From assembly GCA_003218785.1 (NCBI GenBank), contig QHOM01000073.1:1-15815 (forward strand): DNA of 15,815 bases, read 5' to 3'. Made by a program: the position numbers and the translations under genes. Origin of the DNA: Verrucomicrobiota bacterium (GTDB lineage Bacteria; Verrucomicrobiota; Verrucomicrobiia; Chthoniobacterales; UBA10450). Positions 7,649 to 15,070 of this stretch are shown one piece after another (the stretch's first letter is position 1; every line of letters begins with the position of its first letter). The notes beneath the pieces were generated by a model. It was not told where the DNA came from. It made no database searches and saw only the letters and a list, made by a program, of their open reading frames with translations.

Positions 7649-8752
7649 ATGGAGCGACCAAACTCAGGAAGGTGTTCTTCTCTTCAGAGCGATCTAAAAC
7701 GTCTTGGTGCACTGGCGTATCACCGGCTCGAAAGCAGCGAAGAACTGGTTCGAAAGTTTTACCATTTCCGCAGGAGCGATCACGGAGATTCCAATCATCT
7801 TCGAAAACTCTACGATTGGCTCTTCGTTCCGATCACTCTTTGGCCTATCGACATCGAAGGACTACTTCGCGCCGCGCTTGATCGTGTGGCGTCCAGCAGA
7901 CGCTTGGATAAGAGGATAATTCTGCTTATCGATCTGCTTCCGTTGCCGCCCAGTAATCGCACCCTACGCGCAGTTTCTGAACATGAGCACTCGGTTCAGC
8001 ATGGCAGTTACGAATCTTTAATCCGGGCACGTCACAAATATGACCAGATCGAATCTCAGCTCGCGCGCGATCGAACGTTTCAAGTGCAGTGGAACTCCAT
8101 TAAAGCCCATTTCGAGGTGACCAAGTTTGCTGATCACAAAGGGATTATCCGACGCCGGCTCGTCGCCGAGCGCAGCATGCGCGAGCACTGGCCGGTTCGC
8201 TGGATCAAAACAGCCGACCGATTTCATGCCGTTTTCGATGTGTTTTGTCAGCGATGGCACCTTTATGGAATCCGGAGGGATCGTCCATTGCTCCTCAAGC
8301 TGACAGTGAATCTGACGCCGTTTGGAACGATGATTTTTATTCCCGCCTATTGGAGTTTCGATCCCAAACGCGATCTGAATTGGCGCGCCATCACAGCTCT
8401 GCACAAAGCGCGTGGCGTGCCAAAACAGGGACAAAAGCTTAGCGCAAATCAATTGGCTGCGCGTTTGGAAGCCATCGATGCTGCAAAGCTTTCGAAGGAA
8501 GCCGATGCGCGAAAACTGAAAGGCGAAGCCCGGTTATCGTGGATGTTGGAAAAACTCAACCGCGATGTGCGAACGGATGAACGACAACTCCGCAGAATTC
8601 TGGCGAAGTCGCGCGACGAACCGATCGCGCACGTGGGACCGATTGCAAAGCCGAAGAAGCGCGTGCGCCTGGGAGCGCTCAAGGGTTGGATGGAAATTCA
8701 AGGCGACATCATCCATTCTGACATAGAAAAGGATTTCAGAGCCGGCGCTTGA
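7649..8752 (+). CDS. Uncharacterised basic protein
   Basis: The 367-residue protein starts MERPNSGRCSSLQSDLKRLGALAYHR at an ATG with GGGGA 8 nt upstream. An in-frame GTG at 7613 would add 12 residues but has no binding site. I do not recognise the family. It is Arg/Lys/Leu-rich throughout, with helical N- and C-terminal thirds and a beta-like core around residues 205-265 (KLTVNLTPFGTMIFIPAYWSFDPKRDLNW). It then has LSANQLAARLEAIDAAKLSKEADARK and TDERQLRRILAKSR, which could be part of a helix-turn-helix or coiled coil and would suit nucleic-acid binding. No catalytic motif, signal peptide or membrane segment is visible. It is divergent from the helical-repeat gene and convergent with the ABC-2 permease at 8847. 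Confidence 0.65.
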   Translation: MERPNSGRCSSLQSDLKRLGALAYHRLESSEELVRKFYHFRRSDHGDSNHLRKLYDWLFVPITLWPIDIEGLLRAALDRVASSRRLDKRIILLIDLLPLPPSNRTLRAVSEHEHSVQHGSYESLIRARHKYDQIESQLARDRTFQVQWNSIKAHFEVTKFADHKGIIRRRLVAERSMREHWPVRWIKTADRFHAVFDVFCQRWHLYGIRRDRPLLLKLTVNLTPFGTMIFIPAYWSFDPKRDLNWRAITALHKARGVPKQGQKLSANQLAARLEAIDAAKLSKEADARKLKGEARLSWMLEKLNRDVRTDERQLRRILAKSRDEPIAHVGPIAKPKKRVRLGALKGWMEIQGDIIHSDIEKDFRAGA

Positions 8753-8800
8753 TACAACTGCAAAGCTTGGGGACCTTTACGACAACGCCGGTTATGTGCG

Positions 8801-8842
8801 GCAGGCGAGACGCCCGCTGGCTCCACAGGCAAGATGCCTGTG
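8801..8842. repeat. Double hairpin repeat (AGA loops) at a convergent junction
   Basis: Two adjacent hairpins each have a 3-nt AGA loop: GCAGGCG, AGA, CGCCCGC (8801-8817, 6 of 7 pairs) and CACAGGCA, AGA, TGCCTGTG (8824-8842, 8 perfect pairs). They fill the gap between the plus-strand gene ending at 8752 and the minus-strand permease ending at 8847, 4 nt from the permease stop. They may protect the 3' end or stop transcription from both sides, but no U-tract is present. Confidence 0.75.
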
Positions 8843-8846
8843 CCAC

Positions 8847-9653
8847 TTAACCGCCGACAGCCTGGTAATGGCCGAGACCGCGTTTCCACATGGCGCGCGC
8901 GGCAGCCCACGTAAGCAAGAGCCAAGCTGTTTGAATTGCGAGTGCCTGCACGAGTTGGGCACCGTTGAGTCGCCCGAGAAAGATGGCGATGGGACAAAAC
9001 AACTCATAATAAAACGGCAGCCATTTCATCACCGCCTGCACCGCGTTTGGCATGATGTCGATGGGAAACATTTGGCCGCCGAGGAAATATTCGAATGAAT
9101 AAACGATGAAAACGATGGTCGAGATTTCGAGAATCCAAAACGCCATCATCGCCAGGCTGTAGGTAATAAAGAACTGCATCAACGCAGCCATTAGCATCGA
9201 GATGCACGCGTAAACATAGGTCATCACTTGATCGGGCAGCGTGATGTAATGCCGGAAATAAATGAAGATCAACGCGATTGGCGGCAGCGTGACAAATGTG
9301 TAAACAAGGCGCCCGCTCATGAAAATGCTGAACCGATAGGCGAGATAACTCATCGGCTTGGTGAGCAACGAATTGATCTGGCCTTCGCGAATATCGGCGG
9401 CGATTTGCCATTCGTCTTCGGTGGGCGTGACGAGATTGCTCACCAAAATCGTGAGCAAATAATAATAGATCATCGATCCGTAATCGTACCCGTGAAGACT
9501 GCCGCCGCGTTCCTTGAAGATCGCGCTCCAGAGGAACACGGTGCCTGCTAGCGGGATCAATCCGAAGAGCGCGCGCAGAAAATAGTTCCAGCGATAAACA
9601 AACGTATTCTGGAGTCCGATGTTGAAGACGGAAACGTACTTGTCGATTTTCAC
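8847..9653 (-). CDS. ABC-2 type exporter permease (COG4587-like)
   Basis: This 268-residue protein has about six membrane segments. It starts MKIDKYVSVFNIGLQNTFVYRWNYFLRALF, typical of the COG4587-type partner of ABC-2 exporters. A cytoplasmic loop of the family type (EWQIAADIREGQINSLLTKPMSYLAYRF) lies at about 81-108, and MFPIDIMPNAVQAVMKWLPFYY at about 196-217. It would form a heteromeric channel with a COG3694-type permease, probably the one at 1036-1830, plus an ATPase that is not in the window. The start is GTG at 9653 without a clear binding site; the conserved N-terminus supports it. The gene lies 53 nt downstream of pdxA on the same strand. The transported substrate is unknown. Confidence 0.85.
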   Translation of the reverse strand: MKIDKYVSVFNIGLQNTFVYRWNYFLRALFGLIPLAGTVFLWSAIFKERGGSLHGYDYGSMIYYYLLTILVSNLVTPTEDEWQIAADIREGQINSLLTKPMSYLAYRFSIFMSGRLVYTFVTLPPIALIFIYFRHYITLPDQVMTYVYACISMLMAALMQFFITYSLAMMAFWILEISTIVFIVYSFEYFLGGQMFPIDIMPNAVQAVMKWLPFYYELFCPIAIFLGRLNGAQLVQALAIQTAWLLLTWAAARAMWKRGLGHYQAVGG

Positions 9654-9706
9654 GCGACGAAATCGGAGTAATCAGGAAACGAGGAACCCAGGAAAAGAAA
9701 ACCTTT

Positions 9707-10600
9707 TCATGAAGACTTGCGAGCTTGCGCAAGTTCCGTGGCGAGCGTGATTGCCGCGATCATGCTATTGGGCCGCGCCATTCCTTTGCCGGCAATTTCA
9801 AACGCGGTGCCGTGATCGGGGCTGGTGCGCGGAAATGGGAGACCCAGCGTCACATTCACGCCGCTGTGAAAGGCGTGAAGTTTGAGCGGGATCAAGCCCT
9901 GATCGTGATACATGCAGAGGACGGCGGCGAATTCGCCTTCTGCCGCGCGGTAAAACATCGTGTCGGGCGAAACAGGTCCGTGAAAGAGCGGTCGTGATTC
10001 GTGATCCGTGATTCGTGATTCGTTCAGTTCGGCGACAGCCGGCGCGATGATTTCGATTTCTTCACGACCGAGTTTGCCGGATTCGCCCGCGTGCGGATTT
10101 AATCCGGCGACGGCGATTCGTGGAGCGTTTTTGGATCGACGGCGAAGAAAATCGGCGAGCAACAGGCCGATGCGGACGATCTCGGATTGCTTGAGTGTAT
10201 TGGGAACTTCGCTGAGCGGAATGTGCGTGGTCACAAGTGCGACCGTGAGTTTTCCGTCGGTCAAACACATTGCAAAATTTTTTACGCCGCAGCGCTCGGC
10301 GAAAAACTCGGTCTGCCCAGGAAACTTGAAGCCAGCTTCGTACATGCGCGCCTTGTGAATGGGACCTGTTACGACGGCGTCGAGTTCGCCGCGTCGCGCC
10401 AGCGTGACCGCTTCCTCAAGCGCCGCTGCGGCGGCACGCGCAGTTTCGCGGGTCGGTTGTCCTAAAGAGCAGTCAGGATATTTGCCGACGATCTTGTATT
10501 CGGCGGACTTCGGAACCCGATCAGCCTTCAGCGCAAGATCGACAATTTCCGGCCCGATCCCGGCACAATCGCCAAGCGTAATTCCGACGCGCGGTCGCAT
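9707..10600 (-). CDS. pdxA: 4-hydroxythreonine-4-phosphate dehydrogenase
   Basis: The 297-residue enzyme oxidises 4-phosphohydroxy-L-threonine in the DXP-dependent route to pyridoxal phosphate. Family motifs are clear: GITLGDCAGIGPEI (6-19), VVTGPIHK (76-83), PGQTEFFAERCG (94-105), LNPHAGE (167-173), YHDQGLIPLK (231-240) and RTSPDHGTAFEIAGKG (258-273). The likely metal-binding histidines are H126, H170 and H232. It is about 30 residues shorter than the E. coli enzyme (about 329), mainly near the N-terminal third (residues 29-50). Residues 193-203 (NESRITDHESR) are encoded by a tandem heptamer array and look like an insertion of about 7 residues before the conserved GPVSPDTMF. It starts at an ATG and lies between the surA-like gene and an ABC permease on the same strand. 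Confidence 0.95.
   Translation of the reverse strand: MRPRVGITLGDCAGIGPEIVDLALKADRVPKSAEYKIVGKYPDCSLGQPTRETARAAAAALEEAVTLARRGELDAVVTGPIHKARMYEAGFKFPGQTEFFAERCGVKNFAMCLTDGKLTVALVTTHIPLSEVPNTLKQSEIVRIGLLLADFLRRRSKNAPRIAVAGLNPHAGESGKLGREEIEIIAPAVAELNESRITDHESRPLFHGPVSPDTMFYRAAEGEFAAVLCMYHDQGLIPLKLHAFHSGVNVTLGLPFPRTSPDHGTAFEIAGKGMARPNSMIAAITLATELAQARKSS
9993..10022. repeat. Heptamer array (CGTGATT x4) inside pdxA
   Basis: Four adjacent 7-nt units (CGTGATT, CGTGATC, CGTGATT, CGTGATT) plus CG lie in the coding sequence. Read on the minus strand they encode ESRITDHESR. A unit length not divisible by 3 means each unit is read in a new frame, and gaining or losing one unit would break the gene. Confidence 0.88.
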
Positions 10601-10709
10601 GCGACATCTTCATCAAGGCGATGTCTTCTAGCAAGCTGTGTCGGCGCTAGTCGATTCCAGACCAAGGAAGTTACGTAGTCGTCGGCTCGATTAGGCCGGG
10701 CGACCAATA

Positions 10710-11699
10710 TCAGAAAGTTCGGATGTAGGCCTTCGCGCGCAGGCTGGCGATCCAGCGTTCCTGAAGCTGCTGCGCCTCAAGCTGAATCAGTTTCTTCTCG
10801 ATATCGGATCGGGCTTCGGCAAGCGAACGAGTGGTTCCGCCGTGTTTGTCCTCAACTTTGAGGATGTAATAATTGCCAGCGTAATCGATGATATTGCTGA
10901 TTCTGCCAACCGGCATGTTGAAGGCGATCTTTTCCAGCGGTGCCGCGAGCGTTTTGCGTTCGATCCACCCCCAGTCACCACCCATGTCACGTGTGCTGTC
11001 CTCGGAGTAAATCTGCGCCATGCGATCGAACTCAGCGCCGCTGGCCAATTTGCCGAGCACTTCCTCGGCCATCGCTTTCTGCGCCGCGGAATTGCCGGTA
11101 TCGGCGTGGCTGGGGATCATGATCATGCGCAGCTTGATCTGCTCTTTGGTGGTGAATTCGTCGCGGTGTTGCCTGTAGTATTCTTCGATCTTATTCGGTG
11201 GAATGATCAGACTCGTCTTGACGTTCTTGCTGCGCATCGCCTGCACCATTATCCGCTCCATCTCCTTTTCTTTGAACTCGCCCAGCGTGTAATTCTGCGC
11301 CTCGAGCGTCTTGATAAACGTATTGCGGTCCCCGCCGAATGACTCGCGGATGATGTCTCGCATCCGTTGATCCACAATATGATCCGGAATTTCGTAGCTT
11401 TCTTTTTTGAACGCTTGAATGACGAGCCGCCGATCGATCAAATCTTTCAACGCCAATTCTCGCGCTTCCTTCAGCTTGTTTCCCAACTCCTGGCCGGTGT
11501 ACTGCGAACGCAGCAACTTTTCCCGTGGTGCCGACAAAACGCGCACTTGCGAGTACGTGATGACGTCGCCGTTCACAACCGCAGCGACGCCGTCAACGAC
11601 TTGGGGCTCTTGGGCAAACGCCGCCCAACAAATAGGCAATGGCGTCAGGCCAAAAACCGCCAGCAAGACGATGGCAAACAGACGCATCATGTATCTCAT
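10710..11699 (-). CDS. SurA-like periplasmic peptidyl-prolyl isomerase/chaperone
   Basis: The 329-residue protein has a signal peptide (basic MRYMMR, hydrophobic core, likely cleavage after AFA at 29). A SurA N-terminal-type helical region follows (about 32-180, VVDGVAAVVNGDVITYSQV). A single parvulin/PpiC domain spans about 185-285 (KLRMIMIPSHAD, GAEFDRMAQIYSEDSTRDMGGDWGWIER, YYILKVEDKHGG), then a C-terminal helix. SurA of E. coli has two parvulin domains and about 430 residues; this single-domain form is shorter. It probably helps outer-membrane proteins fold in the periplasm. Its ATG overlaps the mfd stop in an ATGA arrangement, so it is likely translationally coupled to mfd. A 109-nt gap without a recognisable gene separates it from pdxA. 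Confidence 0.88.
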   Translation of the reverse strand: MRYMMRLFAIVLLAVFGLTPLPICWAAFAQEPQVVDGVAAVVNGDVITYSQVRVLSAPREKLLRSQYTGQELGNKLKEARELALKDLIDRRLVIQAFKKESYEIPDHIVDQRMRDIIRESFGGDRNTFIKTLEAQNYTLGEFKEKEMERIMVQAMRSKNVKTSLIIPPNKIEEYYRQHRDEFTTKEQIKLRMIMIPSHADTGNSAAQKAMAEEVLGKLASGAEFDRMAQIYSEDSTRDMGGDWGWIERKTLAAPLEKIAFNMPVGRISNIIDYAGNYYILKVEDKHGGTTRSLAEARSDIEKKLIQLEAQQLQERWIASLRAKAYIRTF

Positions 11700-14600
11700 A
11701 GTTTCTTGATCAGCTCCAGAATCTCCCTGAGGTGCTGTTCGATTTTGGCTCCAACTAAACGGGGGAATTTGCCCGCGACAAGTATAAAGTCCCTGCCCCG
11801 GGTTAACATCAGTTTGCGGTCGCGCACTTCGACGCGGCTCACCCCGGATTTTGCCGCGGCGAGTTTCATTTCGGCGAGAAGAAACAAATTGTCAACCGCG
11901 GGTGGGAACGGCCCAAACCGATCACGCCAATCGCACCGCAAGCGATCCAATTGCTTATGCGTGGTGATTTCCGCGATATCGCGATAAGCCCGGATTCGCA
12001 ATGTGGCATCGTCGATGAAACTGCTAGGGACAAACGCGGGCACACACGTCTCGGGCCCAAGGTGAGCGAACTGTGCCTCATTGGTAGCAACAAAATCAAG
12101 CCGTAGATCGACATCGACCCGGAGCCGCAGTTTTTCACCTTTGAGTTGTGCGACTGCTTGCTTGAGCAACTGGCAATATAAATCGAAACCAACCGTCATA
12201 ATGTGGCCGCTTTGCGCAGTACCAAGGATGCTGCCCGCGCCCCGGATCTCCAGATCGCGCATCGCGATGCGAAACCCAGCGCCCAGCGAGCTGTACTGCT
12301 TGATCGCACTGATCCGCTTGCGTGCGGCGCCAATTGGCAGCAATTCGCGCGGGAGAAGAAGATAAGCGTACGCCTTATGCTCGGCCCGACCCACGCGTCC
12401 CCTCAATTGATAAAGATCGGCGAGGCCAAACCTGTCCGCGCGATCGATGATGATGGTATTGGCGTTTGGGATATCGAGGCCGCTTTCGATAATCGTCGTG
12501 CAAACCAGCACGTCGATCTTTCCGGCCACGAACTGGGCCATGATGGCTTCGAGTTCATCCGAATCCATCTGGCCGTGGCCGATTTCGACCCGCGCTTGCG
12601 GACAGAGATCGACAATGCGATCGCGCGCGCGCTCGATTGTCATTACCCGGTTGTGCAAAAAGAAAACCTGGCCTTGCCGCTCCAGTTCGCGATTGATCGC
12701 ATCGCGAATGATCCGCTCGTCGTAGGCGGACACCACCGTCTCCACCGGCAAACGGTTAAGTGGCGGGGTCTCAATCGTGGACATGTCTTTTACGCCCACC
12801 AGCGAAAGGTAGAGCGTGCGCGGGATTGGCGTTGCGGAAAGCGTCAGGACATCAACAAGTTTAAATAGTTCTTTGAATTTTTCTTTGTGCAGAACCCCAA
12901 ACCGCTGTTCTTCGTCGATCACGACGAGGCCGAGATCTTTGAAAACGACATCGCCAGAGATAAGCCGGTGCGTGCCAATAACCATATCAACGCCGCCTTC
13001 GCGCAATAGCTGCAATACTTTCTTCTGTTCGGATTGTGAACGGAAACGGCTGAGCATTTCGATCCGCACCGGATAGTCGAGCATGCGCCGCCGAAACACC
13101 TCGAAATGTTGTTGAGCGAGAACCGTAGTCGGCGCGAGCACTGCGACTTGTTTACCGTTCATGACCGCCTTGAACGCCGCGCGAATTGCGACTTCGGTCT
13201 TGCCGAAGCCGACATCGCCGCAGATCAAGCGGTCCATCGGCTGCGAACGCTCCATGTCGATCTTCGTATCGATGATCGCTTTCATTTGATCCGGCGTTTC
13301 GCGAAAGGGAAACGAGTGGTCGAATTCCGCCTGCCATCTTGTATCAGGGGCAAACGCGTGGCCGGGATGCGTCTGCCGCTCCGCCTGGACTGCGAGCATT
13401 TTGCCGGCGTAATCGAAGATGGAAGCGGCGGCGTTTCTCTTGGCGCGCATCCATTTCGCGTCGCCCAGCGAGCTGAGCGACGGCGATTTTTTTCCCACAC
13501 CGACATAGCGGGAAACGAGGTACGCTTGCTCGAGCGGGACGTAGAGTTTCGCTTCATCGGCGAACTCGAGCACGAGGACTTCCTGTGCTTCCTGCTGGTA
13601 GGGACGGACCGCCGGGCCGTCCGTGATGGCGTTTCCCGGCGCGCCTCCTTCGACTTCGCTCGGGAGAGGCTCAGGCCGCGCGCTACCAAACTTTTGCAAC
13701 CCCAGAAAGCGCGCGATGCCATGTTCGAGATGCACGACAAAATCGCCTTCGGTGAGTTCGCTGAAATCGATCTGCACACGATGACGTTCCGCGCGACGCA
13801 GGCGTCGCCGCGGATGGGCAGCGAATCGTCCGAATAATTCCGCCGCCGCAAGCACGACGAGATTGGCCGCCGGAAAACAAAATCCGCGAGCGAGAGTTCC
13901 TTCGACAAGATCAACGCCTTCGGTAACGCCTCCCAGGATTTCGCAAAAGCGCTCGATCTCGCCCTCGGTCTGAAAATAAATGACGATTTTCGCCTGGTTC
14001 GCACGCCATTCCTTTAAGAACGCGGCAAACTGCGCACGTTTTGCCTCTGCCAGCACGAGATCGCCAACTGCGAACTTGCCGACTTCGCAATCTTGGAACG
14101 CGCCGCGAAAATCTTCCGGACCGATCTCAATCCAGCATTCGCTGATTTGAATGTTTGCGCTGGAACTATTTTCCGGTTCGATATCGATCTTGAGATGATC
14201 GCGTGCGGCGTAATCGCGAATGATGCCGCTTTGATCTTCTGTCGCTCCCAGGAAAATGTCGACCGAGTCAAAATCGCGCACCGAAACTTGAGTATCGATG
14301 TCGAACTCGCGCAACGATTCGATTTCGTCGCCTAAAAATTCCAGGCGCACCGGCAAAGGCGCCTGCCACGAATAAAGGTCGACGATGCCGCCGCGGACGG
14401 CGAATTGTCCGCGCGTCGTGACTTGGGCAACGCGTTCGTAACTGGCGTCGGCGAGCTGCTCAAGAACGCGCTCCATCTTTTCGTTGGCACCGCGTTGAAG
14501 CTGAACGATAGCGGATTGGAGTGCGCCACGTCTTGGCGCAGCCTGGTCGAGACTTGCGCGCGTTGCGACGATGAGATGTGGACCGGTCTCGCGCTCGATC

Positions 14601-14935
14601 TGCGTCAGCAGCGCGAGCCGTTCCGCCGCGATTTCCGGGTCGGGCAAGACATTTTCAACCGCAGCGAATTCCGCTTCCGGAAGGAAAAGGGCGGTCGAAT
14701 ACCAGTTGAGCAAGCTCTCGTAAAGCAATTCTTGAGAATGAACGCTGGGACAGAGGACCCAAATCGTCTCGTCGATCTTGCATGCGATGGTGGCAACAAG
14801 AAATGCCTGTGCCGACTGGATGACGTGCGAAAATTGTACTGGCCATTGGGCTCTCTCGATTGCGCGAAGTTTGCGTGCGATTGGCTGGCTCGTCGCGACT
14901 GTTTCCGGAAGTTCGTCGCGGATCTGTCTTTTCAC
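11696..14935 (-). CDS. mfd: Transcription-repair coupling factor
   Basis: The 1079-residue translocase removes stalled RNA polymerase at DNA lesions and recruits UvrA. The UvrB-like N-terminal module includes RGGIVDLYSW (181-190). The RNA-polymerase-interacting domain (about 395-475) has FVVHLEHGIARFLGLQ. The motor has Walker A GDVGFGKT (573-580), TTVLAQQH (603-610), DEEQ (674-677) and LSATPIPRTL. The TRCF C-terminal domain follows. Between LQKF (413-416) and EVLVLEFADEAKLYVP (452-467) there is an insert of about 35 residues made by palindromic repeats. The start is GTG at 14935 with AAGG 8 nt upstream. Its stop overlaps the start of the surA-like gene. The protein is otherwise a little shorter than E. 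coli Mfd (about 1148). Confidence 0.96.
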   Translation of the reverse strand: MKRQIRDELPETVATSQPIARKLRAIERAQWPVQFSHVIQSAQAFLVATIACKIDETIWVLCPSVHSQELLYESLLNWYSTALFLPEAEFAAVENVLPDPEIAAERLALLTQIERETGPHLIVATRASLDQAAPRRGALQSAIVQLQRGANEKMERVLEQLADASYERVAQVTTRGQFAVRGGIVDLYSWQAPLPVRLEFLGDEIESLREFDIDTQVSVRDFDSVDIFLGATEDQSGIIRDYAARDHLKIDIEPENSSSANIQISECWIEIGPEDFRGAFQDCEVGKFAVGDLVLAEAKRAQFAAFLKEWRANQAKIVIYFQTEGEIERFCEILGGVTEGVDLVEGTLARGFCFPAANLVVLAAAELFGRFAAHPRRRLRRAERHRVQIDFSELTEGDFVVHLEHGIARFLGLQKFGSARPEPLPSEVEGGAPGNAITDGPAVRPYQQEAQEVLVLEFADEAKLYVPLEQAYLVSRYVGVGKKSPSLSSLGDAKWMRAKRNAAASIFDYAGKMLAVQAERQTHPGHAFAPDTRWQAEFDHSFPFRETPDQMKAIIDTKIDMERSQPMDRLICGDVGFGKTEVAIRAAFKAVMNGKQVAVLAPTTVLAQQHFEVFRRRMLDYPVRIEMLSRFRSQSEQKKVLQLLREGGVDMVIGTHRLISGDVVFKDLGLVVIDEEQRFGVLHKEKFKELFKLVDVLTLSATPIPRTLYLSLVGVKDMSTIETPPLNRLPVETVVSAYDERIIRDAINRELERQGQVFFLHNRVMTIERARDRIVDLCPQARVEIGHGQMDSDELEAIMAQFVAGKIDVLVCTTIIESGLDIPNANTIIIDRADRFGLADLYQLRGRVGRAEHKAYAYLLLPRELLPIGAARKRISAIKQYSSLGAGFRIAMRDLEIRGAGSILGTAQSGHIMTVGFDLYCQLLKQAVAQLKGEKLRLRVDVDLRLDFVATNEAQFAHLGPETCVPAFVPSSFIDDATLRIRAYRDIAEITTHKQLDRLRCDWRDRFGPFPPAVDNLFLLAEMKLAAAKSGVSRVEVRDRKLMLTRGRDFILVAGKFPRLVGAKIEQHLREILELIKKL
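13583..13687. repeat. Palindromic repeats inserted in frame in mfd
   Basis: This 105-nt stretch codes for residues 417-451 of Mfd, which other Mfd proteins lack as far as I recall. It contains GTAGGGACG hairpin DNA (13598-13624; stem GGACGGACC, loop GCC, GGGCCGTCC) and a CCTGAGCG-type unit (13644-13672, minus-strand orientation). Both units recur at 5367-5417. The insert keeps the reading frame. Confidence 0.82.
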
Positions 14936-14963
14936 CGCGAACCTTACGCCAAATTATTGCAGA

Positions 14964-15069
14964 GTTGTAGCCGCGTCTCTGTGAGACGCGCCTCGCGCGC
15001 GTGCAAACATTTTAGCCCCGCGCTTCGCACCTGCCTTCGCGAGGATACGGCGTGGCAGGCAGCGAAGCG
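14964..15069 (-). repeat. Two-hairpin repeat element, copy 2
   Basis: On the minus strand it reads: hairpin A (CGCTTCGC and CCTGCC arms around an 18-nt loop, 15021-15069), a linker ending in GTTTGCA, hairpin B (CGCGTCTC, ACA, GAGACGCG, 14972-14990) and GGCTACAAC. It is the longer version of the element at 3128-3204. It begins 1 nt after the aroF stop codon and ends 28 nt before the mfd GTG start, filling most of the aroF-mfd gap. Hairpin A lacks a following U-tract, so it is not a standard terminator. Confidence 0.85.
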
Positions 15070-15070
15070 A

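Noticed and set aside
5226..8846. Insertion sequence or integrase in the accessory block
   Set aside because: No transposase or recombinase motif and no terminal inverted repeats with target duplication were visible; the palindromes are short non-coding elements.
12203..13837. Long open frames on the plus strand opposite mfd
   Set aside because: They show no family motifs, are Arg/His-rich in the manner of antisense readings, and lie wholly inside a certain gene.
15021..15069. Intrinsic terminator after aroF
   Set aside because: The hairpin is strong but is not followed by a U-run on the minus strand, and it is part of a repeat element also present elsewhere.
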